This document shows, in pieces, positions 43,085-51,545 of a stretch of DNA of 56,721 bases. The DNA comes from GWA2-49-15 sp964359085. Lineage in GTDB: Bacteria > Bdellovibrionota > Bacteriovoracia > Bacteriovoracales > Bacteriovoracaceae. How positions within the stretch are numbered: position 1 is the first letter of the stretch; each line of letters opens with the position of its first letter. Location: the NCBI GenBank assembly GCA_964359085.1, contig CAYHRT010000001.1, positions 1-56,721 on the forward strand. The letters run 5' to 3'. The notes beneath the pieces are model-generated. The model saw nothing but the letters and a program-made list of their open reading frames with translations. It searched no databases and was not told the DNA's origin. The position numbers and the translations under genes are program-made.

Positions 43085-43528
43085 ATGTATAGCACCCTAA
43101 ATGAAGTGTTAGCAGAAAAGGGCGGGATAGTTTATCAGATTGAAGCTGATGCTACTGTTCAAGAAGCAGTCAAGAGCATGAAATCAAATAACATTGGCGC
43201 TGTCCTCGTCATGCATGGAAGTACTCCAGTTGGTGTCTTTACTGAACGCGATCTCTTAACTCGCGTGGTGGCGGAAGGCCTCGATCCAAATACTCTTTCG
43301 GTTTCTGATGCTATGACTCGAAATTTCTTTACGGTCAGACCCTCTTTAAGCGTGCATGACGCCATGACCATTGTCACAGAAATGCGCTGCCGCCATCTTC
43401 CCGTTTTGGAGAATGGCATCTTGCTCGGGATGATTTCGAGTGGTGACCTAACCAAATGGGTGGCCAACGATAGCCAGATTGAAATCCAACACTTGATAAA
43501 CTACATCACGGGAAAGTATCCCTTATAA
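43085..43528 (+). CDS. Two-CBS-domain protein
   Basis: A 147-residue protein made of two CBS domains (about 15-70 and 80-135; TVQEAVKSMKSNNIGAVLV, PVGVFTERDLL, SVHDAMTIVTEMRCRHLPVL, LLGMISSGDL). Such proteins bind adenine nucleotides and act as cytoplasmic energy or redox sensors. AAGGAGGACAAC precedes the ATG, almost the same leader as that of the periplasmic protein gene at 33013. The final KYPL tail is common in this subfamily. Monocistronic. Confidence 0.92.
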   Translation: MYSTLNEVLAEKGGIVYQIEADATVQEAVKSMKSNNIGAVLVMHGSTPVGVFTERDLLTRVVAEGLDPNTLSVSDAMTRNFFTVRPSLSVHDAMTIVTEMRCRHLPVLENGILLGMISSGDLTKWVANDSQIEIQHLINYITGKYPL

Positions 43529-43535
43529 CCTGAGT
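43527..43535 (+). repeat. Solo terminus AACCTGAGT overlapping a stop codon
   Basis: The first nine nt of the E4/E5 left arm start on the last two bases of the CBS gene's TAA stop. No inverted partner or core follows. At nine nt this could be chance; it is listed because similar fragments lie at or near several other stop codons. Confidence 0.25.
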
Positions 43536-43617
43536 AAAAATTCCATACTCGTAGTTCCGAGATAGTCCCTTGTGATATGGGTTGCAGTGCTCGTTACAAG
43601 AACCCAAGGACTTAATT

Positions 43618-43980
43618 ATGAAGACAATTCTTCTTACACTTTCTATGCTCATAACCTTTTCTGCCTACGCTGATATCAGTGCCAAAGATGCCCTTAATAT
43701 TACAACCCAGGATGCTTTCGTCCGATTAAAGGATCATTTCCAATTAGAATCTCCCGACCAACTAAGGGACAGTATTTCGATAGCAAAAGCCAAAGATCTC
43801 CGCCAGATTGATGACCAAGAATTTAGAAATATTCTGAAAAAATATCCACGACAATCGGCCTTCTATATCAACGTTCAAATGAATGACTGTGTCGTTCAAT
43901 CGATGCTTTACATAATTGAAAAGAAATCGGGAAAAATTCGGGCAACTATTTTCATAGGTGACGAAATTTCTATTCAATGA
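43618..43980 (+). CDS. Small secreted protein, function unknown
   Basis: A 120-residue protein started at ATG 43618. Signal peptide ends FSAYA. The mature part is about 100 residues, helical then a beta-hairpin (AFYINVQMNDCVVQSMLYIIEKKSGKIR), with one cysteine. An upstream in-frame ATG (43582) would add 12 polar residues before the signal peptide and is unlikely. Convergent with the large protein at 43984, with only 3 nt between them. Confidence 0.65.
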   Translation: MKTILLTLSMLITFSAYADISAKDALNITTQDAFVRLKDHFQLESPDQLRDSISIAKAKDLRQIDDQEFRNILKKYPRQSAFYINVQMNDCVVQSMLYIIEKKSGKIRATIFIGDEISIQ

Positions 43981-43983
43981 CAA

Positions 43984-46134
43984 TCACCTTCCAAACAATT
44001 GACAGCGTGTTTGCGCCTCGCCCACTGTAGCGGCACTAGAATGCTCACGGCCTAAAACTGGTGGAATCAAATCAACACCCGCAGCTGTGCGCGAGGCCGA
44101 GAAGCGGAATTTGTCGGCCCTGGTTTCCCATTTGGTTTTAAGCGTTTGGTACGCGGTATCGGCATTGCTGGTTGGCAGCGCTCTCAATTCAGAACAAAAG
44201 GCCGCTACGGCCGTGTCTCGTATGATGTCATCACCCCCTTCCAACATAACTTCGATTCGATCAGTGATTTCTAAATTTCCAGCGGCATTTCTTTTCACTT
44301 TAAAGGTACCACCTTGATCCTCATCACCTGTACCAGTTATAGCGGTTGCAATTTCATCCATACTATCGGCCTTCGCACTGGCCTCGAAAAGCAAAGTGCC
44401 AATATGCGATTCCAGCTTGGCAATACAACTTTTATTCCAAGCTGTCAGTTTGGTCGTATAAACATCAAAAGCAGCGTTGAACGCCATTTCTGCCAAAGTA
44501 TCTGGAGGCGGATTAGGTTTATTGGCCATATTACAGGTATTTTTATATCGCTCTAACAAATTCAAGTTGCTTAAAATTCTGGCACAAAAATGCTGATCAG
44601 ACTTTTGGCCCAGACAATCCCTGATAATAGTCTCATGCAGCTCTCGGGCCCTACGAAGAGAAGACAGCACATCATCTTTGGAAAATTGGTTACAGAAATT
44701 GGCGTTAGTTCCTGTTGCGTTTTGTGGATTTTGGGTTACGTTCAGACACTGTTGGCATCCTTCACGAGTAATCTGCCCCCTCTTGCCACTACAAAGAGCA
44801 GTGCATCCATAGACATCGTCATTGTAGTGAGGATGGTTGTGCCCGGGCCCACCATCATGGCCACAGGTGTGGAGAATCTCATGAAAGATCACATCCACCA
44901 GTTTTGATTTTTCGTAATAACCCATGGGTGAAGAAAGGGGTTTGCGTGACATCCGAGTCAACATCGGATCAAGACCAGTTAAGAAAAAATCTCCCGGTTT
45001 CGCCTCCCAGGCAAATCCATTAGTAGTATTGTAAAAGGTAATGGCCGTGGTTTTGCACTCCTGTTTCTTCGCTGCGGTAGATGCATCCTTGCAAAATTGT
45101 TCTGCATAGCGATCGGCCTGTCCACTTTCACGCACATCATGCATACACAACATTTTTTTGTCACCCTGCTCAGTCTGACAAGCGTTATCAACGTCTTGCT
45201 GCTCTTGAGGTGTCATCTGCCCCATGCCATGGCCGCAGCGAATGCGTGGACGTTCGGGAATCAGCGAACGGGTCAGGCAATCGTCCACAAAACGGGGATT
45301 GATTTGTGCCAAGCAAGTAAAACGTTTTTCCGTCACTTCCCTTAGTGCCTTTTGGATATTTTCAATCTCTTGAGGGTCTGAGCAGGAGGCGGTATCAATT
45401 CTGAAGCCTGAAGGAGTGTAAATTGTCTCTCCTGTTTTACAGGTGAGCAGAGTGTAGTTTCGAGCAAAAAGCTCAGCATTACGAATCATATCAGTCTGCA
45501 AGAGGTCCTGGCAGTTGGTTAAAACCCGACCATCACCGCTGGGACGATTGGCCAGGCACTCGGCATACTCGGTCCTGACCGAGGTTCTTACGGCCGCTCG
45601 CTCTTGGGAGAGCTCCCCAACCGACTTGTAGGAATCGAGCGATAAGTGTTGCTCGCGTTTTATTTCAAGCCACTGGTCTTGGCGCAACTCAGATGTAATT
45701 ACAGTTTTGAGAAAATCCACATACCTTATATCGACCTTTCTTTTCGCTTGCGCATATTCATGATTTTCCGAAGTAATGCGATCATATCCGTCGTAGATGA
45801 TGGAGTGTTTCTCCAGCAGTTTACCGCTTTCCAACTCAGGTTGGCCGCTGGAGTAGAGCCGCATCTCCCCGCTAAAAACTTTTGGAAGATAACTGTAATG
45901 CCATTTTGACATAATAAAAGGTTGGTGCGAGTGAATCAGGGAAATGGTCTTAATGTTGAAACCATCAGAATCAAATGAGCGAATGACGTCTATTTTGCCA
46001 TCACCATCAAGGTCCACATGGGTAAGCTTGGTGGTGTTTAAAACCGCCATGCCTTCGGGAGTCAAACTCACCGCCTTCACCAACGTCGGTATTATGGCGT
46101 TTAGGATCATGAAAAAGAAAATTATTCGCCCCAC
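43984..46134 (-). CDS. Large exported putative zinc metalloprotease
   Basis: A 716-residue protein with signal peptide (ending LVKA). Near residue 40 is a calcium-loop-like DLDGDGKID, as in FG-GAP/EF-hand repeats. The zinc motif HEILHTCGHDGGPGHNH starts at H418: HExxH followed by G425 and several histidines, close to but not exactly the metzincin HExxHxxGxxH spacing. Many cysteines flank it (CTALCSGKRGQITREGCQQC), suggesting a disulphide-rich exported domain. The remainder is helical. Substrate unknown. It is monocistronic, with 382 nt upstream in which I see no gene. Confidence 0.68.
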   Translation of the reverse strand: MGRIIFFFMILNAIIPTLVKAVSLTPEGMAVLNTTKLTHVDLDGDGKIDVIRSFDSDGFNIKTISLIHSHQPFIMSKWHYSYLPKVFSGEMRLYSSGQPELESGKLLEKHSIIYDGYDRITSENHEYAQAKRKVDIRYVDFLKTVITSELRQDQWLEIKREQHLSLDSYKSVGELSQERAAVRTSVRTEYAECLANRPSGDGRVLTNCQDLLQTDMIRNAELFARNYTLLTCKTGETIYTPSGFRIDTASCSDPQEIENIQKALREVTEKRFTCLAQINPRFVDDCLTRSLIPERPRIRCGHGMGQMTPQEQQDVDNACQTEQGDKKMLCMHDVRESGQADRYAEQFCKDASTAAKKQECKTTAITFYNTTNGFAWEAKPGDFFLTGLDPMLTRMSRKPLSSPMGYYEKSKLVDVIFHEILHTCGHDGGPGHNHPHYNDDVYGCTALCSGKRGQITREGCQQCLNVTQNPQNATGTNANFCNQFSKDDVLSSLRRARELHETIIRDCLGQKSDQHFCARILSNLNLLERYKNTCNMANKPNPPPDTLAEMAFNAAFDVYTTKLTAWNKSCIAKLESHIGTLLFEASAKADSMDEIATAITGTGDEDQGGTFKVKRNAAGNLEITDRIEVMLEGGDDIIRDTAVAAFCSELRALPTSNADTAYQTLKTKWETRADKFRFSASRTAAGVDLIPPVLGREHSSAATVGEAQTRCQLFGR

Positions 46135-46516
46135 AGGATCTCTCCCAATAGAACTTATCGGAAAAAGGGCACCTGGTCTTTACCGCTGTAATTTCAATGG
46201 AATATGCCATAATTTATGCCTCAAGAGGGAGCAGGACAGTTGACAGGGAGAAAGGCCGGAGCACATTGGTAGGAATCAAGTTAGCATAGTTCTTATCCAT
46301 CTCTTTTTAAATCTAAAGTCGGCATGATGGCTGCTAAAAAAAGTCTCCACAGGATTAATATTTTCCAAACCGTTAATATTTATTTCTATACATATTCTTT
46401 AAGAGACATTTCTAAGTGACTCCCATCTGTTCGGCATTGTCACAACGGTTAAAGGACCTTGCATGAAAGAAGGTACCTTCCATTTTGTCCATTCCTACTT
46501 AAAAGCAGCCATGTCA
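46135..46516. other. Intergenic region without recognisable genes
   Basis: 382 nt between the metalloprotease start and the end of the NlpC/P60 gene. It presumably contains the metalloprotease promoter, but no clear -35/-10 pair stands out. A self-complementary GAAGGTACCTTC is at 46469-46480. No hairpin element, repeat or convincing short gene was found. Confidence 0.5.
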
Positions 46517-46984
46517 TTAAAAACCAGGAAATTTTCTGATGCCCACAATTCTTTCGTAATAATAGCGGTTATTGACGTTATCGATGTGAATGCCGTTAGA
46601 AAAGGAGGCATGAACGAAATAGCCTTTACCAACATAAATTCCCACATGATCAACCCGCCTACTACTGGGGTTTTTCATGGAAAAGAAAATTAAATCGGCT
46701 TCGCGCACACTAGTGGGGCCAAGATAAGCCGTTAATCTAAATTGATCACCGGAAACGCGTGGCACTCCGAACCCGGCCCTGTGATAGACGAGTTGGACAA
46801 AACCCGAACAGTCAAGGCCGGTCTGAGGATTGGTGCCGCCCCAGAGATAGGGAATACTTAAATAATCCATGGTACTGCGAACAATGGCCTGTCTGGCTTC
46901 TTGGATCGTCCTTGCCGGAACGGAATCAATCCCAAAAGAAAAAATAGTTAGGACCAAGATTGTGTGAACTTTCCATTTCAACAT
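46517..46984 (-). CDS. NlpC/P60 cell-wall peptidase
   Basis: A 155-residue exported protein with a signal peptide (ending VPAR) and one NlpC/P60 domain. The catalytic cysteine C59 is in GLDCSGFVQ, the histidine H113 in VDHVGIYVG, and the third polar residue H125 in YFVHAS. It would cleave peptide bonds in peptidoglycan stems, typically D-Glu to diamino acid. There is no SH3 or LysM targeting domain, so it is the minimal form. Divergent from an outer-membrane protein gene at 47047. Confidence 0.92.
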   Translation of the reverse strand: MLKWKVHTILVLTIFSFGIDSVPARTIQEARQAIVRSTMDYLSIPYLWGGTNPQTGLDCSGFVQLVYHRAGFGVPRVSGDQFRLTAYLGPTSVREADLIFFSMKNPSSRRVDHVGIYVGKGYFVHASFSNGIHIDNVNNRYYYERIVGIRKFPGF

Positions 46985-47046
46985 GCAAAGAGACCATCAA
47001 TTTATACTTTCAAAACATAATATATTGCAATATAGTAATTCCCACA

Positions 47047-47811
47047 ATGCAAAATTCATATATAAAACTTCTTGTTGTACTAAGTTACACTTATATTACT
47101 CTAAGTGGCGCGCCATTACTTGCGGCCGAGTTGCCCAATTTAAAAAATCAAGGTGCCTGGACTAGCGGCGATAAAAAAAGTTTTATTTATTATTTAGAGT
47201 CGGGCAAACAGGCCCCGGTTTCGGGAAATGTGAAGACCGAAGAATCTCAGGTATCAATTGAACCACAATCTGAGGATAAGCTGAACTTTGACTTCGGTAA
47301 GGCCAAATATGTCAATTTTAGTCTTCTGACAAATTCCATGTACACTGTTGGATCTGACAATGTCAGGCATTCCGTCTCAAACAATTTGGGCGCAAAAATC
47401 TTAGTCGGCGGACATATTTTTTCTTGGGTCAGAACATATTTTGGCCTGCAATACTCAGGCATGGACCAGAAGATGAAAAATGGCCAAAAGGCGCGGCTTA
47501 ATCATTATGAATTTCCGGCCGGTTTTGAACTCGCACTTATTCCCCTCGGCACTCCCCACACTCGCTATGTCCTTTTACGAGGCGGAGTGGCCGTCCATTA
47601 CATTCAGGGAAATCGTCGTGATGCAGATTTCGACACAACTTTGCTGGGTGTGCGTGGCACCTGGAATGGCGGGCTAGGCTATGAGTGGCAAATTGCGGAA
47701 ACCAGTTTGCGTGTAAATCTGCTAATCGAAGGCTTTAAATCCATGAGCCGAGAAAATGGTTCCAAATTTATTGGCGCTGGTTTAACTACTGGCGTGGCGT
47801 ATACCTTTTAG
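47047..47811 (+). CDS. Probable outer-membrane beta-barrel protein
   Basis: A 254-residue protein started at ATG 47047 (MQNSYIKLLVVL), with signal peptide ending LLAAE. After a polar linker it shows alternating-strand sequence (KYVNFSLLTNSMYTVG, TYFGLQYSGMD, YEFPAGFELALIPLG, YEWQIAETSLRVNLLIEGFK) and ends in an aromatic residue (GVAYTF), the hallmark of outer-membrane barrels recognised by the Bam machinery. No specific family. The next gene starts 8 nt downstream and may be cotranscribed. Confidence 0.75.
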   Translation: MQNSYIKLLVVLSYTYITLSGAPLLAAELPNLKNQGAWTSGDKKSFIYYLESGKQAPVSGNVKTEESQVSIEPQSEDKLNFDFGKAKYVNFSLLTNSMYTVGSDNVRHSVSNNLGAKILVGGHIFSWVRTYFGLQYSGMDQKMKNGQKARLNHYEFPAGFELALIPLGTPHTRYVLLRGGVAVHYIQGNRRDADFDTTLLGVRGTWNGGLGYEWQIAETSLRVNLLIEGFKSMSRENGSKFIGAGLTTGVAYTF

Positions 47812-47819
47812 AGGTTTTC

Positions 47820-49025
47820 ATGCCAGACAAAAAAGTTGTTATTGTGGGGGGAGGAATCTCGGGTTTAAGCTTCGTCTCACAAGCGATTCAAGCAGATTAC
47901 CAAACGACTCTCATTGAAAGCACCGATCGTATCGGCGGTTGCTTTGATTCTCACCGATTTGGAGATTTCAGCTTGGAGTTGGGTGCCCACACCTGCTACA
48001 ACTCTTATCGCGGCTTGATTTCCATTATAGAAAAATACGCGCTGGCCGATGCCCTTTTAAAAAGAAATAAAGTTTCTTTTATGGTCTATAATAAGGGAAA
48101 AGTGGAGAAGATTGTAAAGCATCTTTCTTTTCTAGAAATCTTAGTCTCACTGCCAAAAATTTTTAATATAAAGAAAGGTAACCTTTCCGTCAAAGATTAC
48201 TACCAGGCCATTCTCGGTAGCAATAATTATAAAAATATTTTAGGCCCATCATTCAATGCCGTTTTGTCTCAAGATGCAGGCCCATTTCCGGCAGATTCTC
48301 TCTTTAAAAAAAGAGAACGACGTAAAGATATTTTTCGTAGTTACACCCTAAGAGGTGGTCTACAAACGATTGCGGATAAGATCTCTCAGGACAAGAAACT
48401 TACCATTCATACGACCTGTACTCTCACAAAAATCATGAAAACTGATTCGGGTTTTCAACTCACGCTCAGCAGTGGTGAACTGTTGCAGACAGATTTTCTC
48501 GTGTTGGCCACTCCCGTCTCCAGCGCCACCGCCTACCTGAAAGATTTGTACCCAAACATCGCGAGCGAGCTTTCCAAAATTGAGACAGCTCAAGTCGAGT
48601 CTGTGGGTGTCGTTGTGGATAAAATGAAAGTAAAACATCCTCCCTTCGCAGGTCTGATTCCAACCAATGACGACTTCTTTTCAGTCGTCTCTCGTGATGT
48701 CATCACCCATGAGAAATTTCGTGGTTTCACTTTTCATTTTCGCCCTGGCTTACTGGATGAAAAGCAAAAATTGGCGAAAATCACGCAAGTCTTAGGCATT
48801 ACCCAAGATGATCTCATCGACACTGAGGAGAGAACCCGCTCACTTCCTAAATTAAGTATGCAACATAAAAACATTTTAGCAAAAATTGATCAGGCGCTGA
48901 TCGGTACTAATATTTATCTGACAGGAAATTATTTTCAAGGACTGGCGGTTGAAGATTGTATCAATCGCTCATTTTTAGAATTTAATAGACTAATCCAGGA
49001 ATTCGTCCATCAAAAGTCTAGTTGA
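47820..49025 (+). CDS. FAD-dependent oxidoreductase, protoporphyrinogen oxidase/amine oxidase type
   Basis: A 401-residue flavoprotein with the N-terminal dinucleotide fold VVIVGGGISGLSF, an acidic ribose contact in LIES, and the RIGG motif typical of the amine oxidase/phytoene desaturase/HemY superfamily. A later VLATPVSSA motif matches the second FAD-contact region. The C-terminal GNYFQGLAVEDCI is the usual FAD-closing segment with a GxxxxGxxVxD pattern. The substrate could be a porphyrinogen, a carotenoid-like polyene or an amine; no heme or carotenoid genes are adjacent to decide. Confidence 0.85.
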   Translation: MPDKKVVIVGGGISGLSFVSQAIQADYQTTLIESTDRIGGCFDSHRFGDFSLELGAHTCYNSYRGLISIIEKYALADALLKRNKVSFMVYNKGKVEKIVKHLSFLEILVSLPKIFNIKKGNLSVKDYYQAILGSNNYKNILGPSFNAVLSQDAGPFPADSLFKKRERRKDIFRSYTLRGGLQTIADKISQDKKLTIHTTCTLTKIMKTDSGFQLTLSSGELLQTDFLVLATPVSSATAYLKDLYPNIASELSKIETAQVESVGVVVDKMKVKHPPFAGLIPTNDDFFSVVSRDVITHEKFRGFTFHFRPGLLDEKQKLAKITQVLGITQDDLIDTEERTRSLPKLSMQHKNILAKIDQALIGTNIYLTGNYFQGLAVEDCINRSFLEFNRLIQEFVHQKSS

Positions 49026-49084
49026 ATTACCAGATGAATTTCATTACCCTTACTTTGAATTATTAAACTGAAAGAGGTAATAAT

Positions 49085-49309
49085 ATGGAATGCTGTTCAA
49101 CTGAATCTACCTGTGGCTGTCCTTGTCACAAAATGAACGGAATTTTACTGACGCTCATTGGTGTCGCTTTTTTGCTTGGCAATCTCGATGTCATTAGTAT
49201 GAAAGTGCTAAATATCACCTGGCCGATTCTTGTCATTCTGCTTGGTCTGAAGAACACCTGCCCCGGTATGTGCAAATGTTGTACGAAAGCTTTGCCACCA
49301 GCAAAATAA
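49085..49309 (+). CDS. Small cysteine-rich membrane protein
   Basis: A 74-residue protein with GAGG before the ATG. The cytoplasmic ends are cysteine-rich (MECCSTESTCGCPCH and CPGMCKCCTK), and the middle consists of two short hydrophobic helices with the LLGNLDVI...WPILVILLGL pattern found in LiaF-type/DUF5668 transmembrane modules. The clustered cysteines could bind a metal. Function unknown. Confidence 0.65.
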   Translation: MECCSTESTCGCPCHKMNGILLTLIGVAFLLGNLDVISMKVLNITWPILVILLGLKNTCPGMCKCCTKALPPAK

Positions 49310-49338
49310 TACCAAACGCATAAGAGATAGGAGCTTCG

Positions 49339-49824
49339 TTAAACTCCGCAACACTTCTTGTATTTTTTCCCAGAACCGCAGGTGCAAGGCTCATTGCGCC
49401 CTACCTTGGGAGTTGCCTGAACGAGAGGTGTTTTGAAAACTTTGCCATCGACAAAGTACCAAACCCCGTCTTGTTTTTGAAAGGTCGAACGTTCATGGTG
49501 AGTGTGCTCAATATTTTTGTGGCGGTATGTGGCCTTAAATTCTACCACGCCATTTTGATCTTGAAGGCCACCATTTTTGGTATCGAGAATTTGCAGCCCA
49601 AGCCAGGTTGAATCCTGTGCCCACTCACGCGTACCCTTTTCATCAAAATCCTCACTTCCCTTGGGATGTTGGGTTTTTTTAATGTACTCCACATTGCACG
49701 AGCAATAAGCACTGTAGCGTGCACGCATAGTGGCCTCAGCGGTGGGCGGCTGTTTTGTACCCGCGATATAAGGTTCACAGCATTCTTTAAACTCTTTTTT
49801 AATTCCACAAAAACATTCCGACAT
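49339..49824 (-). CDS. YchJ-like SEC-C motif protein
   Basis: A 161-residue protein with a cysteine-rich N-terminus (CFCGIKKEFKECCEPY), an NTF2-like middle domain with the family's TAEATMRARYSAY start, and a C-terminal SEC-C zinc motif (GRNEPCTCGSGKKYKKCC). This is the YchJ (UPF0225) architecture. Its exact role is unknown, though SEC-C motifs bind zinc and often contact SecB or ribosomes. It lies 21 nt downstream of recQ and may share its transcript. Confidence 0.9.
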   Translation of the reverse strand: MSECFCGIKKEFKECCEPYIAGTKQPPTAEATMRARYSAYCSCNVEYIKKTQHPKGSEDFDEKGTREWAQDSTWLGLQILDTKNGGLQDQNGVVEFKATYRHKNIEHTHHERSTFQKQDGVWYFVDGKVFKTPLVQATPKVGRNEPCTCGSGKKYKKCCGV

Positions 49825-49845
49825 ACAACCGACCTCGTATTTTTT

Positions 49846-51501
49846 CTACTGTCTATGCCCCAATTCACCTAAAACGTCACGCCCAAAAAGTTCAACCTTG
49901 GCCGGGCCGAAGCCGTAAACATCATAAAGCTCGCTCAAGTTGGTGGGATTTTTTATCGCAAGTTCGTGTAGAGTGCGATCACTGAAAACGATGAAAGCAG
50001 GAATATCTTTTTCCCGGGCATATTGCCGGCGCCAATCTTTGAGCAGCAACCGACGCACTTCGCTCTGAGAATCGAGCGGCTTGTCTTCTGTCGATGATTT
50101 CTTTTTGCTTTTTTTAGTTTGAACTTTAACTTCCTTAACCTTCGGCGCATTGGCCAGCACCGTCACCACCATGGGAGAATCAGGTGTGCAAGAATCGCAG
50201 TGGCCACAATTTTCAATGCGCTCACTGTCCTTGAAGTAGGTTAAAATTCCGGCATGCCGACACTCACCACCCTCGGCAAACTGAATCATGGCATTCAACG
50301 AATCCCAGCGGCGCCGGATGACAAAGTCGCTGGCGGTGGATTGCTGGATAAAGTACGATTGAAGGCCTTTGTCTTTTTTCGAGTAGAGAAGCAAGCAGCG
50401 CGAAGGTTGTCCATCGCGTCCGGCGCGGCCCATTTCCTGATAAAACGATTCGATATTGGCGGGCATTTGATAATGCACAACCAGTCTGACGTTGGGATAA
50501 TCAATCCCCATTCCAAAGGCGTTGGTGGCGGCCAAAATACGCAGCCTGCCGGCATCCAATTTTTCTTGGATCTCTTGGCGTTTTTCAGTGTCGAGACCAG
50601 CGTGATAATAGGCCACGCCTTTAAATTCTTTTTTCAGTGTTTGGGTCAAGTCTTGGCACAATTGCCGGGTACCACAATAAATGAGCACGCGTCCTTCGGG
50701 AACATCACGCAGGGCCTGGCACAAAATCTTGAACTTCATTTCATCACTGGAACAAATTTCAACTTGGTAGAATAAATTGGGACGATAAAATCCATGAACA
50801 TGATGATCGGGTTTTTTTAACAAAAGCTGGGCCACCATATCTTTTAAAACTGGTGGTGTGGCAGTCGCAGTCAAGGCCAGAATGGGAACGTCAGGGCACA
50901 GCTCGCGCAGGATTTGTAATTTATGATAATCCTCGCGAAAATCCGGCCCCCACTGAGAAACACAATGGGCCTCATCTATGGCAAATAACACCACATTTTG
51001 CTTTTTGACCCACTCTTGGAAGCCAGGGTTTTGCACTCGCTCAGGCGAAAGATAGAGAACAAAGGGCCCACCCTTTTTCATCTCGTCGAAAATGAGACGT
51101 TTTTCATCCAGCGTTTGGCCAGAGTAAAAGGCCCCAGCGCGCATCTTCAAATTCTGTAGGCCGCGCACCTGATCTTTCATCAGGGCAATCAGGGGAGAAA
51201 CCACGACCACTAGGCCCTCTAAAAAAAGCGATGGCAGTTGATAGCACAACGACTTCCCGCCGCCCGTAGGCATAACTGCCAAAGCATCGCGCCGGTGTAA
51301 AATAGATTCTAAAATCGCCAACTGGCCCTTGCGAAATTGTTTTAGTCCAAAATTTTTCTGCAAAAAATTGGTCAGCCTAAATTCCAAGGCCTGGTCGAGG
51401 GATGTGCGAGCATTTTGAAGCATGGTTGATGCTACTTCACCCCCGATTACAAAGAAACAATTGAGATGATCGGGTACTGTCTTTTTCACTTTGCTTGACA
51501 T
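49846..51501 (-). CDS. recQ: RecQ-type DNA helicase lacking the winged-helix domain
   Basis: A 551-residue 3'-5' DNA helicase (525 if started at the ATG at 51423, which matches the usual RecQ N-terminus better). Walker A MPTGGGKSLCYQLP, DEAH box AIDEAHCVSQWG, and motif VI QEMGRAGRDG are intact, followed by the zinc subdomain (ECRHAGIL, then ENCGHCDSC). E. coli RecQ has about 110 residues of winged helix after this; here only a ~50-residue lysine-rich linker leads straight into an HRDC domain (AREKDIPAFIVFSDRTL to the C-terminus). Divergent from rhlE with a 44-nt shared promoter region. Confidence 0.92.
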   Translation of the reverse strand: MSSKVKKTVPDHLNCFFVIGGEVASTMLQNARTSLDQALEFRLTNFLQKNFGLKQFRKGQLAILESILHRRDALAVMPTGGGKSLCYQLPSLFLEGLVVVVSPLIALMKDQVRGLQNLKMRAGAFYSGQTLDEKRLIFDEMKKGGPFVLYLSPERVQNPGFQEWVKKQNVVLFAIDEAHCVSQWGPDFREDYHKLQILRELCPDVPILALTATATPPVLKDMVAQLLLKKPDHHVHGFYRPNLFYQVEICSSDEMKFKILCQALRDVPEGRVLIYCGTRQLCQDLTQTLKKEFKGVAYYHAGLDTEKRQEIQEKLDAGRLRILAATNAFGMGIDYPNVRLVVHYQMPANIESFYQEMGRAGRDGQPSRCLLLYSKKDKGLQSYFIQQSTASDFVIRRRWDSLNAMIQFAEGGECRHAGILTYFKDSERIENCGHCDSCTPDSPMVVTVLANAPKVKEVKVQTKKSKKKSSTEDKPLDSQSEVRRLLLKDWRRQYAREKDIPAFIVFSDRTLHELAIKNPTNLSELYDVYGFGPAKVELFGRDVLGELGHRQ

Positions 51502-51545
51502 TCCGTGGCAAAAAGTCGAGTGTGCGATAAGTACAGGGAGTCAAT

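Noticed and set aside
46469..46480. GAAGGTACCTTC palindrome in the 382-nt gap
   Set aside because: Twelve nt with a restriction-site-like centre is common by chance, and it is not at a recognisable promoter.
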